DNA from: Maribacter polysiphoniae | GTDB lineage: Bacteria; Bacteroidota; Bacteroidia; Flavobacteriales; Flavobacteriaceae | Assembly (NCBI RefSeq): GCF_003148665.1 | Contig: NZ_QGGQ01000002.1 | Coordinates: forward strand, 248,001-312,000 | DNA length: 64,000 nucleotides | Reading direction: 5' to 3' | Shown: in pieces, positions 56,185 through 64,000 of the stretch | Layout: every line of letters begins with the position of its first letter | Numbering within the stretch: the stretch's first letter is position 1 | Notes under the pieces: generated by a model | Database searches by the model: none | Told to the model about the DNA's origin: nothing | Seen by the model: only the letters and a program-made list of their open reading frames with translations | Program-made: the position numbers and the translations under genes

Positions 56185-57573
56185 CTATGGCGTTTGGACT
56201 GTCCCATATTTATCGAATAGATAAACCAAACTGGCCATCGCAGCGGTACCCAGTTCCAATTCCCTTTTATTGACATGTTTAAAAGTATCGTTCTCAGAAT
56301 GGTGATGGTCAAAATAACGCTGTGAATCGGGACGCAAACCTGCCAATACGATTCCGTCATCCTTTAACGGTCCAATATCGGCCCCACTATGGCCTTTTAC
56401 GAACAAGTGGACGAGATAGGGTTCAAATAGCGATTTCCAGCGATTCACCTGTTCAAAATTAGCCTCTGAACAATCAAATGAAAACCCTCTTGGCGTAAAA
56501 CCTCCGGAATCACTCTCCAATGCGAAGACATGTTTTTCATTTTTGTTTTTTGCCGTTTCAGCATATTTTTTACCACCGCGTAAACCGTTCTCCTCATTCA
56601 TGAACAATACCACCCTAATGGTCCGTTTTGGCTGATACCCCGTTTCTTTTAGAAGGCGTAATACATCCATACTTTGAACACAGCCGGCACCATCATCGTG
56701 GGAACCGTCCCCTAAATCCCAAGAATCCAAATGACCGCCAACCACCATGACCTCATCGGGGTATTCACTTCCCTTGATTTCTCCGATGACATTATACGAT
56801 TCAACATCTTTATAGACCTTGCAATTTTGTTTGAAATAAAAATTGGCCTTGGGACTTAATTTTAGTGTGGCACTCAAAAACTCAGCTCCTTTGGTGCTGA
56901 TTGCCGCAGCAGGAATACGATTTGGGATTTCCGTATCGCCGTAATCCATGGCCCCAGTATGGGGATAATCATCCAACCTCAAATTCATTGAACGTACGAT
57001 GACCCCAACCGCCCCGAATTTAGCAGCCTCCTTTGCACCGGCATAACGTTGGTCGACACATCCTGAATAGGATTTAAAAGTGTTCAATTCCGTGGGATTC
57101 ATGGGTTTATTGAAAAAAACGATCTTACCCGATATTTTTCCTGGCCCCAAAAGCTTCAATTCCTCAATCCCGTTTACCTCAACAATATTAGCCTTAATAC
57201 CCTGCAAGGGTGTAGCCACGGACCCACCCAGTGCACATATTGGCAAATCGGTGGTAATCCCCGGGGCGGTCTCAACATAAGCGAATTCCGGAGTGCCCCT
57301 AACCCATTTCGGTACCATTACGGGTTGTAGCCAAACACGGTCAAGACCCATTGAATCCAATTGTAATTTGGCATACTCCACAGCTTGCTGTGCTTGAAGG
57401 GAGCCTGAAAGCCTTCCCCCGATCTGATTGGACAAATAATTGAGCCAATCATACGATTCGCTATTGGTCAAAGCCGTATTATAAATAGCCTTTATCTGTT
57501 GTTCGTCTTCGGATTGGGAATACCCTTGCCAAGTAGCCAAAACAGCCAGTAAAAAGAATTTCAAAAACCTCAT
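56185..57573 (-). CDS. Exported M28 family metallopeptidase
   Basis: 462 residues with a signal peptide (MRFLKFFLLAVLATWQGYSQ). A PA-domain-like insertion (about 110-240) precedes the M28 catalytic domain: VVGGHLDSWDLGDGSHDDGAG carries His and bridging Asp, FMNEENGLRGG the catalytic Glu pair, LESDSGGF the next Asp, and the last His is in DHHHSEND. Likely aminopeptidase or carboxypeptidase for periplasmic/extracellular peptides. Start overlaps the PPK2 gene by 4 nt. Confidence 0.93.
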   Translation of the reverse strand: MRFLKFFLLAVLATWQGYSQSEDEQQIKAIYNTALTNSESYDWLNYLSNQIGGRLSGSLQAQQAVEYAKLQLDSMGLDRVWLQPVMVPKWVRGTPEFAYVETAPGITTDLPICALGGSVATPLQGIKANIVEVNGIEELKLLGPGKISGKIVFFNKPMNPTELNTFKSYSGCVDQRYAGAKEAAKFGAVGVIVRSMNLRLDDYPHTGAMDYGDTEIPNRIPAAAISTKGAEFLSATLKLSPKANFYFKQNCKVYKDVESYNVIGEIKGSEYPDEVMVVGGHLDSWDLGDGSHDDGAGCVQSMDVLRLLKETGYQPKRTIRVVLFMNEENGLRGGKKYAETAKNKNEKHVFALESDSGGFTPRGFSFDCSEANFEQVNRWKSLFEPYLVHLFVKGHSGADIGPLKDDGIVLAGLRPDSQRYFDHHHSENDTFKHVNKRELELGTAAMASLVYLFDKYGTVQTP

Positions 57574-58448
57574 TCGCTCTCTAATTGTTGTTTATAGCTG
57601 TCTAAATTAGCCTTTATTTTATCATCAAGTTCAGGAGCTGCTATATCTTTGTATTTTTTTAACGCTTCGAAAAGTATATGGGCCACAATAAGCCTTGCCG
57701 ACTTTTTATTGTCCGCTGGAACAACAAACCAGGGAGCTTTGGGCTTCGATGTCCTTTGTATGGCCTCTTCATAGCACTCCTGGTACCGATCCCATAATTT
57801 CCTTTCCTTTAAATCATCGGGGGAAAATTTCCAATGCTTTTGTCTCAACCGCAGCCTTCGAAGAAGTCGTTGTCTTTGTTCTTCCTTGGAAAGATGGAGA
57901 AAGAACTTAAATATGATGGTCCCATTGGCTGCCAAGTGCTTTTCGAAATTATTGATCTGTTCGAATCGGGAATCCCAAAATTTCCCATCAATGTCCGAGA
58001 CCTCATTGATTCCCGGTATATGCTCCCCTAGGATATATTCAGGATGCACACGGGTAACCAAGACATTCTCATAATGTGTACGGTTGAAAATCCCAAACTT
58101 CCCTTTTGCAGGAAGCGCTATATAATGCCTCCACAGAAAATCATGTTTCAATTCGAGGTCCGTCGGCACCTTAAAACTATGAACCACGACGCCCCGAACA
58201 TTAAAGTCTTTGAACACCTCCCTTACAAGGCTATCCTTACCGGAGGTATCCATGCCCTGTAAACAAATCAGAACGCTATATTTGCCGTCGGCATATATGG
58301 TATCCTGAAAATCACCAAGTTCTTTTCGAAGCTTTCCCAGATCTTTCTTTAGTTCCTTATTGGTTACACCAAAATCCTCATAAGTGGCTAATTCCGACAA
58401 TTTTGTGGTGGAATCTGCCTTATAGGCGTTAATATCAATCTTTTTCAT
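57570..58448 (-). CDS. Polyphosphate kinase 2 family protein
   Basis: 292 residues. PPK2 enzymes transfer phosphate between polyphosphate and nucleoside di- or monophosphates. Walker A GMDTSGKD at 65-72, the lid and second motif WRHYIALPAKGKFGIFNRTHYE, and RLLRRLRLRQKHWKFSPDDL are intact. It is translationally coupled to the M28 peptidase gene, a pairing without an obvious functional link. Cytoplasmic. Confidence 0.93.
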   Translation of the reverse strand: MKKIDINAYKADSTTKLSELATYEDFGVTNKELKKDLGKLRKELGDFQDTIYADGKYSVLICLQGMDTSGKDSLVREVFKDFNVRGVVVHSFKVPTDLELKHDFLWRHYIALPAKGKFGIFNRTHYENVLVTRVHPEYILGEHIPGINEVSDIDGKFWDSRFEQINNFEKHLAANGTIIFKFFLHLSKEEQRQRLLRRLRLRQKHWKFSPDDLKERKLWDRYQECYEEAIQRTSKPKAPWFVVPADNKKSARLIVAHILFEALKKYKDIAAPELDDKIKANLDSYKQQLESE

Positions 58449-58646
58449 GCTTGAATTTAAAATATTTTATCGTTGAACTACCTAAAATGTTAAAATATAT
58501 AACCATTTAACCCCGCATTTTTGCAGCTTGTCCAAATTACACAAAACTCCCTGCTTTCTATCGAAAAAAATGGGAAAAACCTCATTCTCTACGTACATTT
58601 ACCATGTATTATTCCCAAATTTTACAACGATAAAATGGCCTATATT

Positions 58647-59330
58647 ATGAAGAACCCTTCCTTCTTGGCAATTGCCATACTGATTATATTTTCTTCCTTC
58701 ACGGTTGATAAGGCCTGCGAGTACGCTACCTCCAACATGAATTATGTGAAGTCTGAAACCGAAAAAGCAATTGCGAAAGAAGACATTAACCAAGCAAAAT
58801 ACCATGCTTACAAGGCCATAAATGCTATTGAAAAATCCAAGGAACAGATTAAGGAATGTGGTTGTGTATATGCCGAACACAATATAAAGGACGGAAAAAC
58901 AGACTTGATCTCGGCCACAAAGGCCACCTCCTTGAACGGGGCGCGAATCTTATTGAATCGGGCATTGGAACATATGACCGATGCCATTGAGTCGATTGAG
59001 GACCACGAATTACACGACAGCCAATATGGGACAGACCTTCTAGCCATGAACACCACCATATCCGATTTGGAAAAAGTATCGATGAGCAAGCCCACCGAAA
59101 TGGAAATGGAGCAAAAAATAGATGCCTCATTGGAAAAATATCGCCAATCCCTTGAAAAAATCGTAAACTCGGTCGATTGTGCATCGGCTCGTGCCTTCGC
59201 AGAAAATATTTATTTGCATTGCGAACAGCAATTACTATTGCCGAACCTTACCGAGGGGAAAAAATACTATAATTACAAGACGAAGGAAATCACGGCTAAA
59301 GCCTTGGAAAAATTGGAAGCCTGTAAGTAA
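58647..59330 (+). CDS. Exported helical protein, function unknown
   Basis: 227 residues from ATG at 58647, where a signal peptide starts (MKNPSFLAIAILIIFSSFTV); upstream in-frame starts add an unlikely leader. The mature protein is nearly all helix with charged repeats (ASNMNYVKSETEKAIAKED-like), a CGC motif (IKECGCVYAEHN) and several further Cys (VDCASARAF, YLHCEQQ, LEACK) that may form disulfides. It converges with the response regulator, 2 bp apart. No family recognised. Confidence 0.7.
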   Translation: MKNPSFLAIAILIIFSSFTVDKACEYATSNMNYVKSETEKAIAKEDINQAKYHAYKAINAIEKSKEQIKECGCVYAEHNIKDGKTDLISATKATSLNGARILLNRALEHMTDAIESIEDHELHDSQYGTDLLAMNTTISDLEKVSMSKPTEMEMEQKIDASLEKYRQSLEKIVNSVDCASARAFAENIYLHCEQQLLLPNLTEGKKYYNYKTKEITAKALEKLEACK

Positions 59331-59332
59331 AG

Positions 59333-60496
59333 CTATTTGCTTGCAAACAACCTTACATCCTCTTCGGTTACTTCCTTACCCCCTAGGATGATCAACCGTT
59401 CCACAACGTTTCGCAATTCGCGTATATTACCGGTCCAATCGTATCCTTTCAAAAGCTTTATGGCCCCTTTGGAAAACTCCTTGGGTGAAATACCTTGTTC
59501 GCCTGCTATCTTATCTGCAAAATGTTTGATCAATAACGGAATATCATCCCTCCTATCATTCAATGAAGGTACTTTAATCAAAATCACGGCAAGGCGATGA
59601 TAAAGGTCTTCCCTGAATCTGTTCTCCTTTATTTCTTCCGCAAGATTCTTGTTCGTAGCGGCAATAACCCTGACATCTACCTTGATATCCTTATCGGAAC
59701 CTACCCTTGATATTTTATTCTCTTGCAGGGCACGCAACACCTTGGCTTGTGCAGACAGACTCATATCCCCTATTTCATCTAAAAAAATGGTTCCCTTATT
59801 AGCCGCCTCAAACTTACCGGCCCTATCCTTGACTGCCGACGTAAAAGCCCCCTTGACATGGCCAAAAAGTTCACTCTCTATCAATTCCGAGGGTATGGCC
59901 GCACAATTCACCTCTATGAAAGGTGCTGCACTCCTTGGACTTTTTTCATGGATCCAATGGGCTACGAGTTCTTTTCCTGTACCGTTGGAACCGGTAACCA
60001 AAACACGGGCGTCGGTAGGTGCCACTTTTTCAATGATGTCTTTAATCGCATTGATTTCGTCGCTTTCACCGATCATTTCATAATTCTTACTGACCTTTTT
60101 CTTTAGAATCTTATTCTCAACGACCAATTCCTTTCTGTCCAATGCATTTCTCACCGTAGTCAACAAACGATTCAAATCGGGTGGTTTCGAGATATAGTCG
60201 AATGCCCCTATGCGCATGGTATTTACAGCCGTATCCAAATCGCCATGGCCCGATATCATGATAAAAGGAACCTCTGGTTTGATCTTACGTGCTGCTTCCA
60301 ACACCTCTACACCATCCATTTTGGGCATTTTTATATCGCACAATACCAAATCGTAGTCATTGTTCTTAACGGCCTCCAAACCTTTTAAGCCATCTTCCGC
60401 CTCTTCCACTTGATACGAATCGTTCTCTTCGGATAATATTTTAACCAATACCCTACGGATTGCCGCTTCATCTTCTACCACCAAAATTTTTGACAT
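59333..60496 (-). CDS. Sigma-54-dependent response regulator without DNA-binding domain
   Basis: 387 residues: receiver domain (1-118, phospho-acceptor Asp54 in LVLCDIKMPKMDG) and sigma-54 activator AAA+ domain (about 140-385). Walker A GSNGTGKE is at 169-176, and the sigma-54-contacting loop reads GAFTSA at 216-221 instead of GAFTGA. The protein ends right after the AAA+ domain (EEDVRLFASK) with no Fis-type helix-turn-helix, as usual for this Flavobacteria form. No histidine kinase gene is adjacent. Last gene of the operon with the MscS and NatAB-like genes. Confidence 0.95.
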   Translation of the reverse strand: MSKILVVEDEAAIRRVLVKILSEENDSYQVEEAEDGLKGLEAVKNNDYDLVLCDIKMPKMDGVEVLEAARKIKPEVPFIMISGHGDLDTAVNTMRIGAFDYISKPPDLNRLLTTVRNALDRKELVVENKILKKKVSKNYEMIGESDEINAIKDIIEKVAPTDARVLVTGSNGTGKELVAHWIHEKSPRSAAPFIEVNCAAIPSELIESELFGHVKGAFTSAVKDRAGKFEAANKGTIFLDEIGDMSLSAQAKVLRALQENKISRVGSDKDIKVDVRVIAATNKNLAEEIKENRFREDLYHRLAVILIKVPSLNDRRDDIPLLIKHFADKIAGEQGISPKEFSKGAIKLLKGYDWTGNIRELRNVVERLIILGGKEVTEEDVRLFASK

Positions 60497-60507
60497 ATTG
60501 TAATTTT

Positions 60508-61398
60508 TTAAATTCCTATTCTAAATCCGGTCCTGAAATACAGACTAGGCTCATCATTCAACGTAAAAATATCATTTCTATCCTTATCACGTAACACCCC
60601 ATCCTGAAAAATCGTATGCCCGACATAACCGTAGAACGACATAATTTTTGATATGTTATATTGATACCCTATCGTTAACAATGCCGTCGATGAGGAAACC
60701 GATGAGGCAAAGCCTGTATTGGGTAGGATGATATTGTTTTGCAGGTTTACAAAATAACCATCCAGTATAAATTCGGTCTGGATCAAATGGGTATCATCCA
60801 AGTGATATTTAAATCCTGTTTTGGGAAGCCCAACAACATAGGACCAATTGGGATGGAATCTTTTTTCGTAATACACAAAGGGTAACGGTATTCGTAACGA
60901 TACGGTTGAGTTATAGGCCAAACCGATTACCAAACGCATTGGTTTATCGATGTCTTGCCTTTCCTTAAAGGCCCCTGCGGTTACATTGACCGAAACATCA
61001 CCGTTTTCCAGCGGATTGGTCAGCGTCGATGACAGCCGAGGTGTTACCACCCCTATAAACCTCCAATTTTGATTGTGTTTATATACATAGGCAAGATTTA
61101 AATCGACCACATGGAGATTCTCTAACCCCTCACTATCAAAATACTCATTATCCGCCAGTTTATAGGCCAAATAATTATACTCAGCACCGATGATAACATT
61201 GTTAGAATCCTTGACCTTCAATGGCACATTGACCACCATTTTATACCGTGAAAGTTGGGCATCGGCATTATTCTTGGGCATAATCATATACTCCAACCTG
61301 AATATATCAGGGGATTGGGCCATAATACGATCTTGGCTCAATACAAATATGAGTATGAGCACCATAATTATATTGCTTCTGACACTACTCCTTTTCAT
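60508..61398 (-). CDS. DUF6268-like outer-membrane beta-barrel protein
   Basis: 296 residues from ATG at 61398, which begins a signal peptide (MKRSSVRSNIIMVLILIFVL to about MAQ); the longer frame to 61494 would overlap MscS by 110 bp. The mature part is all beta strands (FRLEYMIMPKNNADAQLSRY, VDLNLAYVYKHNQNWRFIGV, YYEKRFHPNWSYVVGLPKTG) and ends LYFRTGFRIGI. Family resemblance to DUF6268; role unknown. Start overlaps the end of the MscS gene by 14 nt, stop is 11 bp before the regulator. Confidence 0.82.
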   Translation of the reverse strand: MKRSSVRSNIIMVLILIFVLSQDRIMAQSPDIFRLEYMIMPKNNADAQLSRYKMVVNVPLKVKDSNNVIIGAEYNYLAYKLADNEYFDSEGLENLHVVDLNLAYVYKHNQNWRFIGVVTPRLSSTLTNPLENGDVSVNVTAGAFKERQDIDKPMRLVIGLAYNSTVSLRIPLPFVYYEKRFHPNWSYVVGLPKTGFKYHLDDTHLIQTEFILDGYFVNLQNNIILPNTGFASSVSSSTALLTIGYQYNISKIMSFYGYVGHTIFQDGVLRDKDRNDIFTLNDEPSLYFRTGFRIGI

Positions 61399-62290
61399 TG
61401 CTATTTTTGTGTTGAAAAACATGTACATCCCTTTGGGGAAACGGTATGGAAATATTGTGTTTCCTAAATTCCGCATCAATGGTGTAGCGTACATCGCTTT
61501 TGATCCTTAAATCGGTAAAGCTATCATTGGTATAGTAATTCAATGAAAACAAAAGTGCCGAATCACCAAAATCCTCAAACAGTACAAAGGGTTTGGGATT
61601 TTTCAGGATCCCCCTTTGGCTCTGCGCAATTTTCTCAAGAATCCTGGTCACCAATACCACATCACTCCCATAGGCCACCCCTATTTTTACATTCTCCCTA
61701 GTTGTTTTATGATTTTGGGTATAATTGAATATGGTTTCGTTTATGAATTTATGGTTCGGAATAATAATAACCTTATCATCCCTGGTAATAGCCCTAACCG
61801 TTCTTAGTTTAATCTCGAATACCTTACCTACCCGACCTTCTATTTCTATAATATCCCCAACACTCAATGACTTATCGACAATGATGAATATACCTCCTAT
61901 AACATCCTGGAAGAGTTCTTGCAGGGCCAACCCCAAACCGACAAAAAGTGCTGCTGACGCAGTTATCAATAAGGTTATGTCAATACCCGCCATACTCAGG
62001 GTAATTAAAACAACCACCATATATGTCGCGTATTTGATAAACTTGAAAACACTGATGAATTTCAGCTGATCCTCTTTGTCCATTTTATGGGTTAAGATCT
62101 GCCGTAACCATTTTAACACGAACCCGGTCATTAAAAATGTCAGAATGACTATTAGAAGCAGTCCGACAGTTACATGCAATGATTTATCCCCTGTCCCTAT
62201 CCGAATTCCCCAATTGAGGATTTCCTGGATAGAGCCCCAGACATCCACTTCAATAATTTCCTTTAATGTATCGGATTCGTCCTGTACCAT
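61385..62290 (-). CDS. Small-conductance mechanosensitive channel (MscS family)
   Basis: 301 residues from ATG at 62290; a GTG at 62308 overlapping the permease gene is an alternative. Three N-terminal helices (about 40-150) include the pore-lining TM3 LITASAALFVGLGLALQELF, and the beta domain follows (GDIIEIEGRVGKVFEIKLRT, IIIPNHKFINETIFNY) with the C-terminal cytoplasmic vestibule. It releases solutes during hypo-osmotic shock. Packed between the NatB-like permease gene (2 bp gap) and the outer-membrane protein gene. Confidence 0.94.
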   Translation of the reverse strand: MVQDESDTLKEIIEVDVWGSIQEILNWGIRIGTGDKSLHVTVGLLLIVILTFLMTGFVLKWLRQILTHKMDKEDQLKFISVFKFIKYATYMVVVLITLSMAGIDITLLITASAALFVGLGLALQELFQDVIGGIFIIVDKSLSVGDIIEIEGRVGKVFEIKLRTVRAITRDDKVIIIPNHKFINETIFNYTQNHKTTRENVKIGVAYGSDVVLVTRILEKIAQSQRGILKNPKPFVLFEDFGDSALLFSLNYYTNDSFTDLRIKSDVRYTIDAEFRKHNISIPFPQRDVHVFQHKNSNEKE

Positions 62291-62292
62291 GG

Positions 62293-63633
62293 TCAATACT
62301 TTATCCACTTAAACAATTCCTTGTAGGTGGGTTTTTTACCGTACATCAGAATTCCTACCCGGTAGATCTTGGCAGCAAACCAAACAATTCCCAAAAATGT
62401 CACAATCAATAGAAGAATAGACACCACTAATTCCCATACGGGCACACCACCTTCCCCAATACCTCCCGGCAAGCGCATAAGCATCACGATAGGGGATGTT
62501 AATGGAAACAGTGAAAAACCTACGGCAATGGGACCATGGGGGTTGCTAAAAACCGAAAAGAAACCAACGTATATGGCCAACATCAATGGCAATATGATTG
62601 GAAATATAAACTGTTGGGTGTCCGTTTCATTATCAACGGCGGCACCAATGGCTGCATATATAGAACTATAGATCAAATACCCAAGTATAAAATAAACCAC
62701 GAAAAAACAGATCAACATGGCCCATGGTATTTTAAAAAGTTCCTGTGCGTAGGCCTGAATGGTCTGATTGGGGGTTGGTACGGAAGGCATCATATTACCT
62801 GCCATACCACCTGTAACTTCCGCCCCATTGTTCAATGTCGTTGGGTCAATATCAAATATAGCAAAAGCGACGAACAAAAGCAGGGTAGCGGAAACAATCC
62901 AGATCGCGAATTGGGTAATCCCGGCCAAGGAGGTACCGATAATCTTGCCCATCATTAATTGAAATGGTTTCACCGAGGAAATAATCACCTCAATGATCCT
63001 ACTGGTTTTCTCCTCTATGACACTACGCATCACGAAACCACCATATATGATGATGAACATCATGATCAGATATCCAAATCCACCCCCGATAATAGCCTTT
63101 ATTTCATTGACCCCTTTTAGGTTTTGTTCCCCCTCAAAGGTTTCCGTATTGATTTCATATTTTTTGTCCATTTGGGCAAATTCCGAAGAGGAAACGCCCA
63201 TATCCTGTAATCTTCTTTCCCTTAACCTTGCCTGAAAAACGTGCTCCAATTGCTCAAGGACAGACGAACTTGGTGTTTCCTTCGTATAAAAATAGGAATG
63301 TTCGGCCACCTTTTCCAGTTCATCCTCATAAGGTATGTGCAAAAGTCCATAATACCCCATATGTGCGGTTGAATCCTTGGCAGCCTGTAAGGATACATCC
63401 TTGAACAATACATAGGAAGTGCTTTCGGTAGTGTTGAAATCATTGGAGAAGTAATCACTTTCATTGAACACCCCGATAATGCGTTTTTGATTGTCATTGA
63501 TCTTGGTCAGATAGGCAATCAGCACCACCATCCCAACCATTAAGATAGGGCTGAGAAAAGTCATGATCACAAAGGACTTGTTTCGGACTTTTGCCAAATA
63601 TTCCCTTTTTATGATAATAGGCAGTTTATTCAT
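62293..63633 (-). CDS. ABC transporter permease, NatB-like
   Basis: 446 residues from ATG at 63633 (MNKLPIIIKREYLAKVRNKS, the typical NatB start); the longer frame to 63750 is inside the ATPase gene. Topology: one helix (about 24-44), a large extracytoplasmic loop (45-180), then five or six helices (FGYLIMMFIIIYGGFVMRSV, GITQFAIWIVSATLLLFVAF, IPWAMLICFFVVYFILG). NatAB-type systems export sodium or other ions. Overlaps the ATPase gene by 8 nt. Confidence 0.9.
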   Translation of the reverse strand: MNKLPIIIKREYLAKVRNKSFVIMTFLSPILMVGMVVLIAYLTKINDNQKRIIGVFNESDYFSNDFNTTESTSYVLFKDVSLQAAKDSTAHMGYYGLLHIPYEDELEKVAEHSYFYTKETPSSSVLEQLEHVFQARLRERRLQDMGVSSSEFAQMDKKYEINTETFEGEQNLKGVNEIKAIIGGGFGYLIMMFIIIYGGFVMRSVIEEKTSRIIEVIISSVKPFQLMMGKIIGTSLAGITQFAIWIVSATLLLFVAFAIFDIDPTTLNNGAEVTGGMAGNMMPSVPTPNQTIQAYAQELFKIPWAMLICFFVVYFILGYLIYSSIYAAIGAAVDNETDTQQFIFPIILPLMLAIYVGFFSVFSNPHGPIAVGFSLFPLTSPIVMLMRLPGGIGEGGVPVWELVVSILLLIVTFLGIVWFAAKIYRVGILMYGKKPTYKELFKWIKY

Positions 63634-64000
63634 TTGCGTCTTTATCTTGTATGGTTTGTATGAATATCTCATTCGCAGAGGGAATAATTTCCGTGAATTG
63701 ATTGATATTCGAACGTTTTGCGAAAAAAGCCAGGATTTCACCGGAATCATTGGCCGGAATCTGAATGGTAAAATCCAATTGATTTTCCAATGGATCGATT
63801 CCTACTTTGCTAATATTGAATTTATCCGATATCTCCGTCAGAAGCAAATCAACATTTTCGGCTTGTAGCCCCACCCGAAAAATATTGTTCTTATAGGCTT
63901 TTTTTATATCGGACAATTTGCCATCAAGGATTTTCTCCGATTGATGGATCAAGGCGATATACTCACATAATTCCTCAACGGATTCCATACGATGGGTTGA
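63626..64000 (-). CDS. ABC transporter ATP-binding protein, NatA-like, C-terminal part (5' end outside window)
   Basis: The frame is open to the window end. The visible 124 residues begin STHRMESVEELCEYIALIHQ, i.e. just past the H-loop of an ABC ATPase, followed by SEKILDGKLSDIKKAYKNN and a C-terminal accessory domain (DUF4162-like) as in NatA. The Walker and signature motifs lie outside the window. It overlaps the permease start by 8 nt. Confidence 0.88.
   Translation of the reverse strand, partial: STHRMESVEELCEYIALIHQSEKILDGKLSDIKKAYKNNIFRVGLQAENVDLLLTEISDKFNISKVGIDPLENQLDFTIQIPANDSGEILAFFAKRSNINQFTEIIPSANEIFIQTIQDKDANE

Noticed and set aside
61398-61494. Longer start for the DUF6268-like protein
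   Set aside because: It would overlap the MscS gene by 110 bp and place the signal peptide internally; ATG at 61398 removes both problems.

Overview
The window looks like chromosomal DNA of a marine-type member of the Flavobacteriaceae (Bacteroidota). The support is: a type IX secretion (T9SS) type B sorting domain on a giant SprB-repeat protein; two TonB receptors with N-terminal carboxypeptidase-regulatory-like domains; Bacteroidota-specific housekeeping forms (long NusB, PUR/DUF3276 protein, cyclophilin-FKBP fusion, 387-residue sigma-54 response regulator without a Fis domain); and promoters of the Bacteroidota type (TTTG, 19-20 nt, TAnnTTTG) in front of the porin and lysA genes. No phage, transposase, integrase, CRISPR array, rRNA or tRNA was seen.

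Layout. 1-12.9 kb: the 3' part of a giant secreted adhesin-like gene (its 5' end lies before the window) and an IgGFc-binding/DUF11 surface protein. 12.9-19.1 kb: a two-gene ABC transporter, uvrB, hsp20 behind an array of palindromes, a TerB-like gene, a DUF1456 gene and a small exported protein. 19.3-27.4 kb: a candidate accessory block between two 119-bp direct repeats (about 94% identical by hand alignment) made of the last 18-19 codons of sucC plus its terminator. It holds an Lrp/AsnC regulator, a TonB receptor, a CHRD-like lipoprotein, a Tat-signal PLP aminotransferase, an AEC transporter and a second copy of the small exported protein. 27.3-38.5 kb: sucC, a Lon-N-domain protein, lysA-like decarboxylase, exported thioredoxin, guaB, a porin/FMN-binding/membrane-protein cluster, HMG-CoA lyase, LysE, pyrD and a small exported protein. 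38.7-45.5 kb: a second TonB receptor, pepT, a YdeI/DUF1801 protein and the nusB-DUF1573-yajC operon. 45.7-55.1 kb: ABC exporter, PUR protein, M14 peptidase, PlsC-type acyltransferase, bile-acid-symporter-family protein, CsaA-like protein, a frameshifted DinB/YfiT gene, 1-Cys peroxiredoxin, cold-shock protein and two tandem micropeptide genes (28 and 29 residues, single membrane helix). 55.1-64 kb: cyclophilin-FKBP fusion, M28 peptidase, PPK2, a helical exported protein, and a tightly overlapping operon of NatA/NatB-like ABC transporter, MscS channel, outer-membrane protein and sigma-54 response regulator, cut by the window end.

How the parts work together. The repeat-flanked block reads as one physiological unit for uptake and extracytoplasmic transformation of an amino compound: receptor, lipoprotein, exported aminotransferase, inner-membrane carrier and amino-acid-responsive regulator. 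Recombination between the flanking repeats would remove the block and leave an intact sucC, so it is the best candidate here for an undescribed mobile or recently acquired system. Much of the rest is core metabolism, repair and envelope maintenance.
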